Origin: Sodiomyces alkalinus F11
Lineage: Eukaryota > Ascomycota > Sordariomycetes > Glomerellales > Plectosphaerellaceae
Reading direction: 5' to 3'
Assembly (NCBI RefSeq): GCF_003711515.1
Contig: NW_021167083.1
Span: forward strand, 393,932 to 457,931
Length of the DNA stretch: 64,000 bases
Position numbers and translations under genes: made by a program. Positions within the stretch are counted from its first letter, which is position 1; each line of letters begins with the position of its first letter. Positions 1 to 11,076 of the stretch are shown here, one piece after another. The notes below the pieces were generated by a model that saw only the letters and a list, made by a program, of their open reading frames with translations, did not search any database and was not told the origin of the DNA.

Positions 1-20
1 CCTATATCTAATAGTGCGTT

Positions 21-2188
21 TATCTCGTGTTCGTTAAGTCGTATCCTAACGTAATAGTACCCTATACTACTACGTGTTATAGAGTATATCTATCGAGTGC
101 CTCTCGCGTGCTCCTAGCGATAGCATACTCCTAGTTTTTTGCCTGTTTAGCTCGGTATTCGAGGGATATTTCCTTATCTAAGAACCCGTACTGGATTAAA
201 AATCGTTCTATCCGTCGTAGGCGTTCGTTAAGGGCCTAGAAGCGTGATTCCTAAGCTTCTTAGTCTCGTCCTAGTTATCGGATTTTCTTAGAAGCGTGTG
301 TTACGTAGCCAGTAGTATCGTATTCGTCTAACCAGTACTCGTAGTAATTATATCTAGGTAGTTAGTCGTCCGATCCTTATAGGCCCGCTGCCTAGTTGGT
401 AAGAGTGTCCTAGTCTTTCTAAGCGTGGTAAGGTCGCTAATATACAGTTCGTTACTATCCCCCGCTAGTATTTATCGGTTCTATACGGTAGGCCTTACTA
501 AGGTCAGGCTTAACGAAATGGACTTAGTGGGTTTATCCTAGTGGTTCCTCCGTAAGCTAGTTAAGTATCCGTAGCTGGATAGTTTCTTCCTCGACTAGGT
601 CGGCTACTTCCCAGGATTAATATTAGAGGTTCGTGTTATTATCCGGGGTTTTATCGGACTCCGTTTCCTAATCTTGCTCTTCGATCTCGGCGAATTTTTC
701 TCGGGCACGATCTCCTCCCTCCTAGATTTCTAAGATCTGCTTCTATCTCTCAGCTTCTTCTCTCGTCCATCCGTATTTTTAAAGGATTTCCGCGATAGTT
801 TATAAAGCTAGTTTATCCTCGTCCTAGTCGGGGATCTTAAGGCTATAGTCGTTATCGTACTCGTTACTAGATACTATAACGAGTATCTTCTAGGGTCTCT
901 TAGGGTAATACCTAGCTCCGTCTTTCCCTGATTAGTGTACTAGATAATAGTTATCGTAGCAGGTTACCTAATAGAGGTTAACGTGTGGTATTTCGTCCCT
1001 ATAAATTTCTAGGTATTTAATAGCGTTAATTTCCTTCTAGGGTCTTTCTTTCTCGATCGTATTTACTTACCGCTACGGTCGTTCTTTTTTAGGCTTATAA
1101 TAGTCGCGTGCGTAGTAACCTAGCCTATTATAGTTATAGCACTTAACTCTTATTATATCCCTTTTACCCTGTTTATCGTTCTATCGGTTAATATTATCGA
1201 GCTCTATAGGTCTATTATAGTATCTATATAAGGTGTTTCCGAACTAGCGTAGGTGTAATTATTTCTTCTTCGAATTAGCCGTGTAGAACGGAACGCTTAT
1301 CTAATACTTCTTCTAATAATATCGCTTATAGTTCCGGTTATCGATATAAATTACTATTACGGTGTATTCGCTAAACGTCTTAGGTCAGTCTAATCGGTAT
1401 AGTTCGTCCTTTACTTCTTTCTTAAGTCCTTAGTAGTAACGATCTATAAGGGGCTTATCCGGGTAGCTAAGCTTTAACGAGATTTACTAGAATCTTATAG
1501 TATAGTCTATAGCTAACTTAGTCTAATATAGCTAGCTTAGTCGTTCGGCCATGACTTGTTCCTTGTCGGGCTAGCCGAAGATAGCGTCGAGTCTTTCGAC
1601 GAATACGTCGAAGTTCTCGAAGATTGCCGTGGTCCCGGGTTTCCTTAGGATCTCCGTTCCTATATTCTCCAGGTAATCCCTATAGATAGATTCGAACTAT
1701 TCGTGCGCGTCTCCTATAAGGAGTGCCGCGGCATAGAGTACCTTAGTTTCTTCCGTACGGATACTATCCTGGTAGAATAGGAGATAGCCTCTAAGCTAGG
1801 TAATAAAGCTCTAGAGCTATCCTCGAGTTCCGTTATACTTAGGGGGTGTAGGGTATCTATACTTAGCTCCGATCCTAGGATAGTTTAGCTAAGCCCTTAG
1901 GGTCGTATTCTTCCCCTGAAGCTAAGTGATTATATCGCGAATCTGCTAAAGGTCGTTATTTTCTTTAGTAGTAGTAGTAGGCGTCGCGGTGCTTATAGCG
2001 TTCGTGGTATGGTTATTATTCGATATATTAGAAGAGTGATTGCTGGCTACTTCGTCGTCTTATTAAGGTTATTCCGGTCCTTCCTCTTCGTCGGAGGAAC
2101 TGGATTCTTCAGACGATGATTCTTCTTCCGATGAAGTGACTTCTTCTTCCTTGTGCGAAGTAGCTTCTGCTTCGGGCGTACTGCTCAT
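21..2188 (-). pseudogene. gag pseudogene of the gypsy-like element
   Basis: The frame opens with a Met at 2188 and a Ser/Glu/Asp-rich acidic N-terminus (2188-2070), and stays recognisable down to about position 20 despite many in-frame TAA/TAG codons. A CX2CX4HX4C zinc knuckle is at 1141-1100: the first Cys is intact, while the second Cys, the His and the last Cys have all become Tyr, exactly what TGT-to-TAT and CAC-to-TAC RIP changes produce. Gag would package element RNA in the cytoplasm. The protease core at 1-20 is in a different frame (codon phase 2 against phase 1 for gag), so the intact element probably used ribosomal frameshifting, unless an indel moved the frame. It is non-functional as it stands. 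Confidence 0.75.
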
Positions 2189-2189
2189 T

Positions 2190-2762
2190 AGCTGTTAAGG
2201 TCAGCTCACCGAACAGGATCGATCAAAATATTACGACGGCTTCCGGTCCTCTATAGTATAGCGGACGATAAGGGACTGGCGTCGAGGTTTTAGTTTAAAT
2301 AAGAAGAGGATGCTAACTAAAGAGTAGTAACTATTATTCGTAGTGTCTAGTCGTAGTTACGTCGTAAAGACTAGGCGTCTCCTTTATAAGGTAGAGTTAG
2401 GCGTAGACTAATAGTCTAGGTAAAGACTTAGATTAATCGATATCTTATTCTCTAATAGAAGTAAGACCTAGGATACTCTGGTTTATATAGTGATAGCACC
2501 TCCTTACCCGTAGCGACTATTCCTCGCGTGGTTACTATGTCTAGGTGATTTTGTCGTAACTGATCACTTATTGGTCACTTTGGCCGAGTGACCGACCCTG
2601 GTCTATCCCGGACGACACACAAGTATCCCCGTACCTGGTGACACGTGACCCAGCACATGACTCCCTGAGTCACCCCGTGCTGTCCCCGGTCCGGGGCTGT
2701 CCTATAGGATATATACCAGTATACCCGTGGGGTTGGTCCATGTTAGGCGGCTGGCCGTAACA
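2190..2762 (-). repeat. Probable 5' LTR plus leader of the gypsy-like element
   Basis: The stretch between the first TG at 2762 and the gag ATG at 2188 holds no coding signal. It starts with TGTTACGG on the minus strand and has a TATA-like CTATATAAA near 2490. The inner LTR boundary and primer-binding site could not be placed because that half is heavily mutated. Roughly 2560-2762 is much less mutated than everything around it: CACGTG, CAGCACATGA and similar CpA/TpG-bearing words survive there. Confidence 0.5.
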
Positions 2763-5660
2763 ATAGCCTCCTCTACCCCCTTACGGCCGGGTATTATAGA
2801 CTATAACCTTAACGGTAAAGCCGTCGAGGAAGGGGATCTGGGGGCGTTTATCCCCGGATCTAATAATTCAAAATAAGCAGTTATATAAAGGGGGGGGTCC
2901 TTAGCTTATACGTCCGTAAACGGCTATAAATCTCTAGTCCTCTCCTACTCGATCTAACTAATTAGGTCTTCTAATTACTCCTCGGTTAATTAACGGAGGT
3001 TGTCCTTAAAGGTGGCGATATCGCCGTTAAAGAAGGCGCGTTCGTTCAAATCTATATCGCGCGTTCGAATAACGCGGTTATAGCGGCGTAGGCTAGGCAC
3101 CTAGATACGGAAAATATTAGTAGAATCGTAGCCGACGAGGTAGCCAATATAGGCGCGAGGAGCGATACGATTTAATAGCTTATTAGTAGCCTTTTAGGCG
3201 TCCTTTATTATCGCGTACGCCTTATAGCCGTAAGCTCGAAGGTATAATAAAATCGGCTTCCTTTTAAAGAGGACCTCGTATAGCGTTTTTTATTCCTTAT
3301 TATACTACCTTTATAGCGTGCGGTTATAAACGTATATAGCCGTGGGAATAGCCTTAGGCTATATAAACGGCGGTAATTTTACGTGGATATTTATCGCACG
3401 ACCTTTCGAGATAACTATAGTAGTAACGCGTTCGGCACCCCCGTTCTACACTTAGGTGTCGGCAGTAGATACCTCTAAAAGGATACTCTTATTATACAGG
3501 AATTAGGTGATATCGTGGGATTAAGTTAACTCATTATCAGATTCGGAAACGCGCACCTTAAAGCCTAATTAACGGTCTACCTAGGCGAGGAATTCCTTAA
3601 TTATTACGAGGATATCCACTACTAGCTTACTCTTTATAACGTAGGTGGCCGTAAAACCACTATAACGGTCAGTGAAAAATATAAACCGCGAGTCCCCGTC
3701 GGACGTTCTATTAAAATCCGTGAAATTAATCGCCTACCGCTCCCCTATATAAGCAGGTACAGTATAAGGGCGCCTGCTAATATACCGTTTAATCTTTATA
3801 AGCTCGCAGGCCTCGTAGTCGATAGTTATTAGTCCCTTTATTTCAACCCCCTACGTCTACTCTTCTAAGTGCCTAAGCAGTTTAGGGCTAGCGTGCCCTA
3901 ATCGTAGATACTATAGGATACCCTCCGTAGTGCTTAGATAGCGTATCGTCGATTTATAGACAGCTTTTCGGGTAGAAGAAGAGCCTAGAAAAGCAGCCGT
4001 AGATTAGTTAGAGGGCATATATTTAATAACGGTTTAATCGAATCGGTGACTTAGCTAGTATAGTATAGATCTATTGGAACGCCGAATATAGTTATTTAGT
4101 GGCTTTTAATCCTACTAGTATCTTCGAAGACGTAGGCGTTAGTTAGAGATTAAATTACAGGTAAAATCCTCGTAGTATACGACGTTTAATAGCCTAAAAT
4201 CGAGGCCTCCTATTAGTCCGTTTAATCTCACGGTTATATTACCGTAACCTTTAATAGGCAGGGACGAACTGCCTATAACCACGTAGTCTCCCGGCGTGGC
4301 GGGTATAAAATCAGAAAAGCGGGAAAAATTGTTAAAAATATAAATAATAGCACCGGAATCGAGGATAGCAGAGGTTTGAAGAGGGTAGCTAATAGCAGTG
4401 CTAGCCGTAAAGGTAGCGGCGTAGGAGACGCCGCTACGGACGCTGCTATAGTTAAGTCACGCCTTTTTAAGCTATACAGAATCCCGGCTTATATCCTTCT
4501 TCACCTTCTTTACGGCGCGCAGTTCTTCTACTTCCGCGCGTAGCGAGGGGTCGTATTTAAGGATCCCTTAGACGGTTATTTTAGTGCTCTCGAAGGGGAT
4601 CTAATCGTTATATACCGTATCCGGGAATAAATAGAAGCAGGCGTTAATATCGTGACCAGGTATAGCATATACGCAGTAGATCTAACCTCTCTATAGAGCA
4701 GATTAGCGGCGTTTAGAAGAGGAACGGTTAGTTAAAGTAGGTAAAGTAGCTAAAGTAGCTAAAGGTGTAGCTATAGATACCGCGGTAATAGGATTCTTAG
4801 CTTTATTCTTCCCACGGCCGCCCTTCTTACGGGGCTTAGCCGTGGCCTCTAAGGTATCTTCACCCTCTTCGCTTCCGGTATATAGTGCAGGGAATACTAT
4901 AGCGCGGTGGCTACCGCGTTTTCCTTAGTCTTTAAGTCTGGTGTTAATATACTTCTGACTAAGGGTGTAAAGGTCTTCGGGTATAACTACCTGGTTATCT
5001 ACTAGGCGACCCTCGGCCTTAGTCTAATCGCGGCCGGTATAGGGGCGTATACCTCTAAAGAAATCTATAACCTATATATACATAGCGGGCTTTAAACTGG
5101 TAGCTTCATAGCTTTACAGCAGTAGCTACCACTTATCTAACCACTCCCCGAGGTTCTTAAGGCTATTTGCAGGATAACGAGTATACTCGATATACTCTTT
5201 ATAGGTGTCGGTTTAGCGGGTGGCCAGGTATTAATCCATATCGCGTTTAACGGCTTTATACACCTTACGAGGTATACCTCCTCGTAGTAGTTATCTATAG
5301 CTTTAGTCGATAGTATTAACCTGCTAGGTTAGTATAGCGTTAATCCCCTTTAGGTAGCTATCGTATTACGTTTATAAGATCTTCTAACGCGCGATTTCGA
5401 TATTGTACGCTTTCTAGCCAGCGTCTATAAGGTCGAGATATTACGTAGGGGTACGCTTAGGCGTTATAGAGGGGAAAGAGTCGTAATTCGGTATTATAGG
5501 CTCTTCGGGGGACTAAGTCGGATCGACTAGGCGGAGAAACCTCTACACGTTATTATAGGTGGTAACCGATTCGTATAGGCATCGCCAGAGCTCCTAATCC
5601 TTATAGGTTTTATACGTAATAGGGCTAAGATACGATATCTTAATAGTTATTTTATAGATT
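2763..5660 (-). pseudogene. copia gag-pol pseudogene (gag, zinc knuckle, protease, integrase)
   Basis: A single frame can be followed for almost 2.9 kb. Gag contains an E-L-W-R-C-L-Y-type helix near 5590. The nucleic-acid-binding knuckle at 4678-4637 has CX2CX4HX4C spacing with its first two Cys changed to Tyr. The protease core at about 4366-4331 keeps D-S-G-A, followed by a His-to-Tyr change. The integrase tail around 3440-2960 keeps the E-R, R-A-Y-G-Y-K-A-Y and G-Y-L-V-G-Y-D blocks found in this region of Ty1/copia polyproteins. Tens of TAA/TAG codons sit where Gln or Trp codons are expected, so no protein can be made. Confidence 0.75.
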
Positions 5661-6060
5661 AACACGCTATATCGGCGCGGCTAGATAGCTTCTTAAATCG
5701 ATAGTAGTAAAGGTAAAAAGTAGGTAAAATGGGTATATCTTCACTTAGTAAGTAAGACTCTAAATTATTAAATAAAGCGTAGTTAAAATCGTTATGAAAT
5801 AGGTTAAAATTAATTAAGGTAATTATGTATAATTTCTTCCTGTTTCAGACCGTCAGGGAAACGCTACCACCGTATTTTATATAGTACAGATTCTATAAGC
5901 GTCCACCCGGATTATACTCTTAGCAATCCGGCCCATTACGTAACCGAAAAGACTGTGGTCTATTCGACAGCCTATACTAAGTACCGGAGGTCGCCGGTTA
6001 TAGATAACGTGTCCCTGCAGTTCTACCAGATAATCTCCTTAATATAACTCTTCACGGGAT
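2763..6060 (-). mobile_element. Ty1/copia-like retrotransposon, RIP-degenerated, interrupted by the gypsy element
   Basis: Minus-strand translation, ignoring RIP stops, gives the copia order: gag from about 5650, zinc knuckle at 4678-4637, aspartic protease core ILDSGA at about 4366-4349, then integrase. The end of the integrase core (N-G-G-A-E-R) is at 3444-3427, and the tail with a GYLVGYDS-type block is around 3150-3110. The reading frame continues to 2763 and stops exactly where the gypsy LTR begins, so the reverse transcriptase half should resume to the left of the gypsy element, beyond the window. The right limit is taken from where the CpA-poor composition fades (about 6060); the LTR itself could not be delimited, though a TATA-like CTATATAAAA lies at about 5875-5890. 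Confidence 0.8.
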
Positions 6061-6617
6061 TATAGTCTCCACGCAATAACATCCATACATACCAAGCCGT
6101 CACCTCAAGCCACACCTTAACCTCGGAGCTTATTTTTAGTTCTACCCCAAAATACGCCAATTCATTGGGATGAGAAGCATGGTTTACAGTCGTTGCCTAG
6201 CAGCTCGGATCTCGGCTAGTCCCGTCGCCTCCTCGCATATTGTATGTAACGCGGCGCCGGACGGAGGACGATGAACCATGTTCTCCGGATCGTTGTGCGA
6301 CCAGAGCTATGCCCCAAACCGCTGCAAATCCCGTGCCCACGTCCCAAGCGAGCGGGAAATACGCAGATGGGTAACACATTCTTATGTATGGCCCGACGGT
6401 CTCGAAAAGTCCCACGGCCTTAATCCATCTCGGGGATGTTTCGGCTTTAGCCCGTCATGATGCACGCGCAGTCATAACTTGCTAATTTATATGGAATGCC
6501 CTTGGCAAGCAGAGAAAAGACGGGGGAAAAAAGAGAGATCAAACGCCTCAGCCCTATAGATGAACCCGACAAACACACCCCTGCATGTGATGAAATTCAC
6601 ATACGCAGCTGCATGAA
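6061..6617. other. Transition from RIP-mutated transposon DNA to ordinary DNA; 3' flank of VPS16
   Basis: Dinucleotide use changes here: CA and TG become normal within about 100 bp after 6060. No gene was seen; the short open frames on both strands have no recognisable content. The last part should carry the 3' UTR of VPS16. Confidence 0.6.
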
Positions 6618-9600
6618 TCACCTCTTGAAAACCGCCTGCCCCAGCCTCTCAATCTCCCTCCCCTCCTGCGAATTCCGCCCCGCCGCTTCCAGCAGACGGG
6701 TCCACGCATCAGCGTCCTTGAGCCGGACGGCCTCCTCGGCGGCTTTGACGCGCATGCCGCACTTTTCGTACATGGTCACCGTCTCGCCGGGCTCGAGGCC
6801 CGTGCACTTGGGAATGAAGATGGCGGCCAGCCGCGGGTTGCCCGCTTGCAGGGTGAGGTTGTAGTAGGGCTGCATGTGTTCGTTCGAGTTAGTAATACTT
6901 CTTTTTTGCTTTATTTTGGGAATTCGCGATGGCAGAAGGAGATGAGCAGGGGGACGTTCATGCGATGGCCGGGGGAATGTGTTGGGGGAAACATCGCCAT
7001 CTCCGATGTGCGACGGAGTCGGGTCGGTATGGCCGCCGATGGGCCCCCAACCTCCACCAAAGAACATCGTCGGTCGCGGGCAATCAAAACAGACAGATGG
7101 ACGGACAGAGGAACACAAAACACCCCCACAAGAAAAAGAAAAGAAAAAGAAAAGAAAAAGAAAAGAAAAAGAAAAGAAAAAGAAAAAGAAAAGAAAAAGA
7201 AAAAGAAAAGAAAGAGAAGAAAGAAAGAGAAAAAAAAAGAGAAAAAAAAAACTCACCTCCCACCCAATCGGACTCTTCTTGGACTTGGCAACGTCTTCAA
7301 TCTCAGCCCAGTCACGCTTCGCCACCAACGCTCGGAGCCTAGATTTCACGTCGTCAGCCTCAGATGGATCAATTGCAAACATGTTGCTAAGCAAGGGAAC
7401 GGGAGAGGTGGCAGGGGGGCCAAGGTCAGGCGAATAAACAGACGACAAAAGGCAAAACCTAGGACAAACGTAATGAACATACCGGATCCAACACGCCACC
7501 TTCTCCGGCACCTTAAACTCGCTCTGTATCTTCTTCGCCCGGCCGTGGTACCCAAGCCGGATGAGCTTGAACATGGTATCATTCACACTGAGGCCCGTAA
7601 ACGGCTCGGTCAGGTCGCGATCGAGCGCCTCCTGCAGCCTAAGCAGCGCGGCCGCCTCCTTCAAGGCCCGTACCTCGAGGGCAGCCTCCTTGGCGTCCGC
7701 CAGGATCCGAGCCGCCAGCGCCAGCTTGTCCCCCGCGGTGCGCGCGTCAGGCTGGCGCATCGCCTCGCGGACGAAGACGTCAGCGCCCTCCACGCGCCGG
7801 TCGTCCTGGTAGTAGAGGTCCTTGAGCAGCGCGTTGTCGGCCTCGCGCGCCGCCGACGCCTCGACGAGGGCGGTGGCGGCAGGGCGCGCGTTGATGACGC
7901 GGAAGAAGGCGGCGAGGGGCAGCTTCTTCTTCATTTCCAGCAGCACCGTGTACATGAGGTCCGAGTCGCCGCTCTCGACGGCCTTATCGAGCGCCAGCTC
8001 GTCCTCCTCCATGCTGAGGAGCAGCGGCACCTGGCGGCCGCCGCGGGGCTCGTGGTTGAGCAGCTCGGTGGCGAGCCGGCCCCTGCCTTCGTCGTAGGCG
8101 GCGCGCGCGATCTCTTCGAAGGAGATGCCTGGTTTGCCGGAGAGCCGGTCGACGATGGTGCGGCAGATGGTGGTCTCGTCGTCGGTCCCCGCGCGCACTT
8201 TGGCGCAGGCCCAGTGCACGTAGATGCGGTCCGTGGGCAGGTGGAGGTAGCCGGCGATCTTGAGGGCGAGGAGGTACTCGTGGCGGCTCAGCAGGCGTTG
8301 GAGGAGGCCGTCCGGGGCGAGGCGCTGGTACTGGGCGAAGGAAAGCGGCAGGCCGACCTCGTAGAAGCGCACGGCGTTGAGGACGCGTAGGGTCTCGCAC
8401 ATGTCGACAAAGTCGTCGCTGTTGTAGATGTCGAGGACCGACTTGCCGAAGGAGGCGGCTTTCAGGAGCTGCTTCTGCCAGTGGACGCTCCACTCGCGGC
8501 CGGCGGCGTTGACGCACGTGTCGACGGCCTCGGTGAGGTTGGGCCGGATGAGCTGGATGCAGTCCTCGGCCTTGGGGGACTGCATTTCCAGCTGGTGGAC
8601 GGCGTCCAAGAGGATAGAGGCCGGCGAGGATTCGGTCTTTGCGCCGAATACTTCCTCGGTAGCCCGGGGTACGCGCTCGAGGAACTCGCATACATCATTG
8701 GTGATGAACCTCGCGCCGTCATGTTCTGCTCTGGTTAGTCCTAAGACTTGGGAGTGCGAAGGGAAAGAGAGCTCGGTACCAGAGATGACGTGAACCCGTC
8801 CGTCGTAGAAGAAGGTGGCCGAGGCGTTATCGGGCCCGATCAGGTGCACCTCGTCCTCCCACGCAATGACGGCGTCCCTGCCACACCACTCGACATACTT
8901 GGGCGGGATCTTGGATTGCGAGCTATACTCGATAAACCTCTGTTGAAAGTCGCTGGCAATCACATGGGCTGTGCCGGACTGCGTGTACAGGGCGGCACAG
9001 GCGCCGTCGGGGGAGACGCTGACGTGGCTGAAGGGGCCGATGTCGAGGAATCGGTCTTCACATTCGGTGGGGTCGACCACGTAGATGGTCTGGCCGATGC
9101 TGAGAAGCACCTCGACGGAGCGGGAGAGGGTGTAAGCCGGGGGGATGACGGCCCAGGAGTGGATTTCGCCGTCGGGAGGTGAGGCGAGAAGTTTTGGTCG
9201 CGGCTCGGTGTATGAGGTGACGGAGACGAGGGCGTGGTTTGTGAGGAGGGCGACCATCCCGTGGTCATAAAATCTGATATCGTATCGTCATAAGAGACTT
9301 GACTTGCGGGAGAGAATGGAAGAGCTCACCTGCACGAGTGGACGCCGTAGTTATCAGCGCCATTCCCGAGGGAGAACTGGGTAAAATCGCCTTGAAGGTC
9401 GTAGACTCGCACGGTCCCGTCTGTGGTAACAACGAGAAGCCTTTCGTCCTCGGTCCATCCGAGACCCTTGATAGAGCCCTTATCCCAGGGGATGGCCTTC
9501 AGCTGCTTGCCAGCATAGCTGTAGATGTCGATACTAGGTTTGGACGATTGCTGGGCGCGAAACGCCTGAATCTTGGATTCATCTCGATGGAGAGCTGGGC

Positions 9601-9795
9601 GTCCATTAGCAAGCAGGGTAGTAAGCGTGCATGCGTTTTGAGAGCCATACCTAATGCGCCTCCATATGGGGCACCAGCAACGATGTAATTATCGAGATCC
9701 ACGTCTTGGTCGAAGACCTCGGTGTAGAGCTGCGTCTTGCGGAACCACTTCTCACCAACACTATCCCATCCTGCTGCGGGGTGAGAGATATCCAT
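6618..9795 (-). CDS. VPS16: Vacuolar protein sorting protein VPS16 (HOPS/CORVET core subunit)
   Basis: VPS16 is a core subunit of the HOPS and CORVET tethering complexes. It binds VPS33 and drives fusion at endosomes and the vacuole. Five exons are inferred: 9795-9651, 9594-9330, 9273-7483, 7338-7257 and 6869-6618, all with GT..AG introns and consistent phases, giving 844 residues, the normal size for the family. The N-terminal beta-propeller (Vps16_N, about 1-410) starts with a W..VGEKWFRK block and contains the family block GGALALHRDESKI, which is restored only by splicing the 56-bp first intron. The helical Vps16_C domain (about 520-840) includes WIRLRALVAKRDW across intron 3 and IPKC near the C-terminus. 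Intron 4 (387 bp) is unusually long because of an AAAAG-type tract. ATG16 is divergently transcribed 446 bp away. Long plus-strand frames over this gene are antisense shadows. Confidence 0.93.
7128..7250. repeat. Purine tract (AAAAG/AAAGA)n inside VPS16 intron 4
   Basis: About 120 bp of almost pure A/G on the plus strand, so pyrimidine on the coding strand. It lies immediately inside the 5' splice site of intron 4 (GTGAGT at 7256-7251) and accounts for most of the intron's excess length. Confidence 0.9.
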
Positions 9796-10241
9796 GGTGT
9801 GTCATCTCATGACATTTCGTGCGTTTGAGTGGTTTAACCGTAAGAAACCGGATACTTCTTTCGGTGAAGCAGGGAGATACTCAACTTGCGAGTGAATGAG
9901 TGAGGTGATGTGACGAGACGGACGTTGGTCGGGGAGCTTGAGCTTCAGGGAGCTTTGAGCTTTGGGAGGTTCAATGTTGAAGTGGGGACTGTGGGGACTG
10001 TGGCTGGTGATAAGATAAGCTGATATCGGCTAAATTACGGGAACAAGCCACAGTTTCGTCTTATCTGCGTCATGGAGGGGCACACCTTTAGTTCACCGAG
10101 GGAGGTGATGGGATGGGCAACGGGGGGTTCAACGTAAGGTACCTTACCTTAGTCACCATAACTCCCACTGCTGAACGTCGTTCTTCATCTGGCTTCTTCA
10201 TTCACCTCGGTTCATGTGAGAGATTTCTATTTCTCAACGCC
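9796..10241. promoter_or_regulatory. Shared divergent upstream region of VPS16 and ATG16
   Basis: 446 bp lie between the VPS16 ATG (9795) and the ATG16 ATG (10242), so both promoters must overlap here. An AAGGTACCTTACCTTA stretch at about 10136-10151 is palindromic at its centre and resembles other GGTACC-containing intergenic words in this window. No TATA box stands out. Confidence 0.6.
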
Positions 10242-11076
10242 ATGCCAGGCTGGCGCGACGAGTACCTTGCGTCCCTGCGTGAGCAAGAGCGTAACAACCC
10301 CGTCAACTTGGAGCTCGTCGACCTCTGTACGTCTTACGTCTTACGTCTTACGTCTTGGCTCCTCGGAGACCATTCCCATGATTCCCACCAGCCTGCCAGT
10401 GGCGTCCTCTCTATCTAACCTTCTCCCATGGTAGGCTCCCAACTCGCCGACCGCATCGCAGCTCTCGAGGCCGAAAAAGACGTCCTAGCCGCCCGCGCCG
10501 CAACAACAGCACCAGAGACGCGAAAGTCCAACAAAAAGTCCCGAGAACCACCACCGTCCACAGAAGACACCACATCCGACCCGGCGATCGCCCAACTCCG
10601 CCTCGACCTAGCCGAATCCCTGCGCTCCCGCGGTGCCCTGCAAACCCGCCTCAAAAAGGCCGAGGACGAAGTCGCCGACCTCCGCGCCAAGAACAGATCC
10701 GACGCGCGCCGTGTCAAGGAGCTGTCTGCCGACCGCGCGGTGCTGATAACCAAGCTGCGCGACCGGGAGGACGAGATTCGGGAGAAGAGGAAGCTTATTG
10801 AGGTATTGTCTTGTTCCCTTGTTCCCATTACTGTTATTTAGGCATGTAGAGGGGAAGAAAACAAAAAAGACAATGCTGATGCCCCGTCTCCTCAACATGC
10901 AGAACGTTCAAGACGAAATGATCGCCCTCAACCTTCACGTCGCCATGGCGGAAAAGGAGCGCGACAAGGTCAAGAAGGAGAATGCGGAACTGGTCGACCG
11001 GTGGATGAAGCGGATGGCGCAAGAGGCCGAGGCCATGAACCTGGCCAACGAGCCGCACTTTGAAAGGAAGCGCTGA
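10242..11076 (+). CDS. ATG16: Autophagy protein ATG16
   Basis: ATG16 dimerises through a coiled coil and holds the ATG12-ATG5 conjugate at the phagophore, where it directs lipidation of ATG8. Three exons fit: 10242-10326, 10435-10802 and 10903-11076, joined by introns with good donors (GTACGT, GTATTG) and a CTAACC branch site, giving 208 residues. The N-terminus, starting MPGWRDEY and continuing LASLREQERNN, is the short ATG5-binding helix of fungal ATG16. Residues about 30-195 are a long charged coiled coil (LADRIAALEAEKD, LRDREDEIREKRKLIE, QDEMIALNLHVAMAEKERD). There is no WD40 domain, as usual in fungi. The start was chosen because earlier Met codons are not in frame and the conserved W4 helix begins there. 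Confidence 0.9.

Larger units (their letters stand above)
1..2762 (-). mobile_element. Ty3/gypsy-like LTR retrotransposon, RIP-degenerated, 5' half only
   Basis: Reading the minus strand from 2762 leftward, the element begins TGTTACGGCC, a start typical of an LTR. It is followed by about 570 bp of LTR/leader with a TATA-like stretch near 2490, and then a gag-like reading frame from an ATG at 2188. A CCHC zinc knuckle lies at 1100-1141. The beginning of an aspartic protease (LLD-T-G core, its Thr now Ile) lies at the very edge, 1-20. Reverse transcriptase, RNase H, integrase and the second LTR would lie outside the window to the left. CpA and TpG are rare while TpA and CpG are frequent, the pattern of fungal RIP, and CAA/CAG/TGG codons have become stops throughout. 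The class call rests on gag zinc knuckle followed by protease in another frame; polymerase order, which would prove gypsy rather than another LTR class, is not visible. Confidence 0.8.

Noticed and set aside
6846..8390. 514-codon plus-strand frame with a Lys/Arg/Glu run
   Set aside because: Antisense of VPS16 exon 3 plus the intron-4 purine tract; the basic run is just the microsatellite translated.
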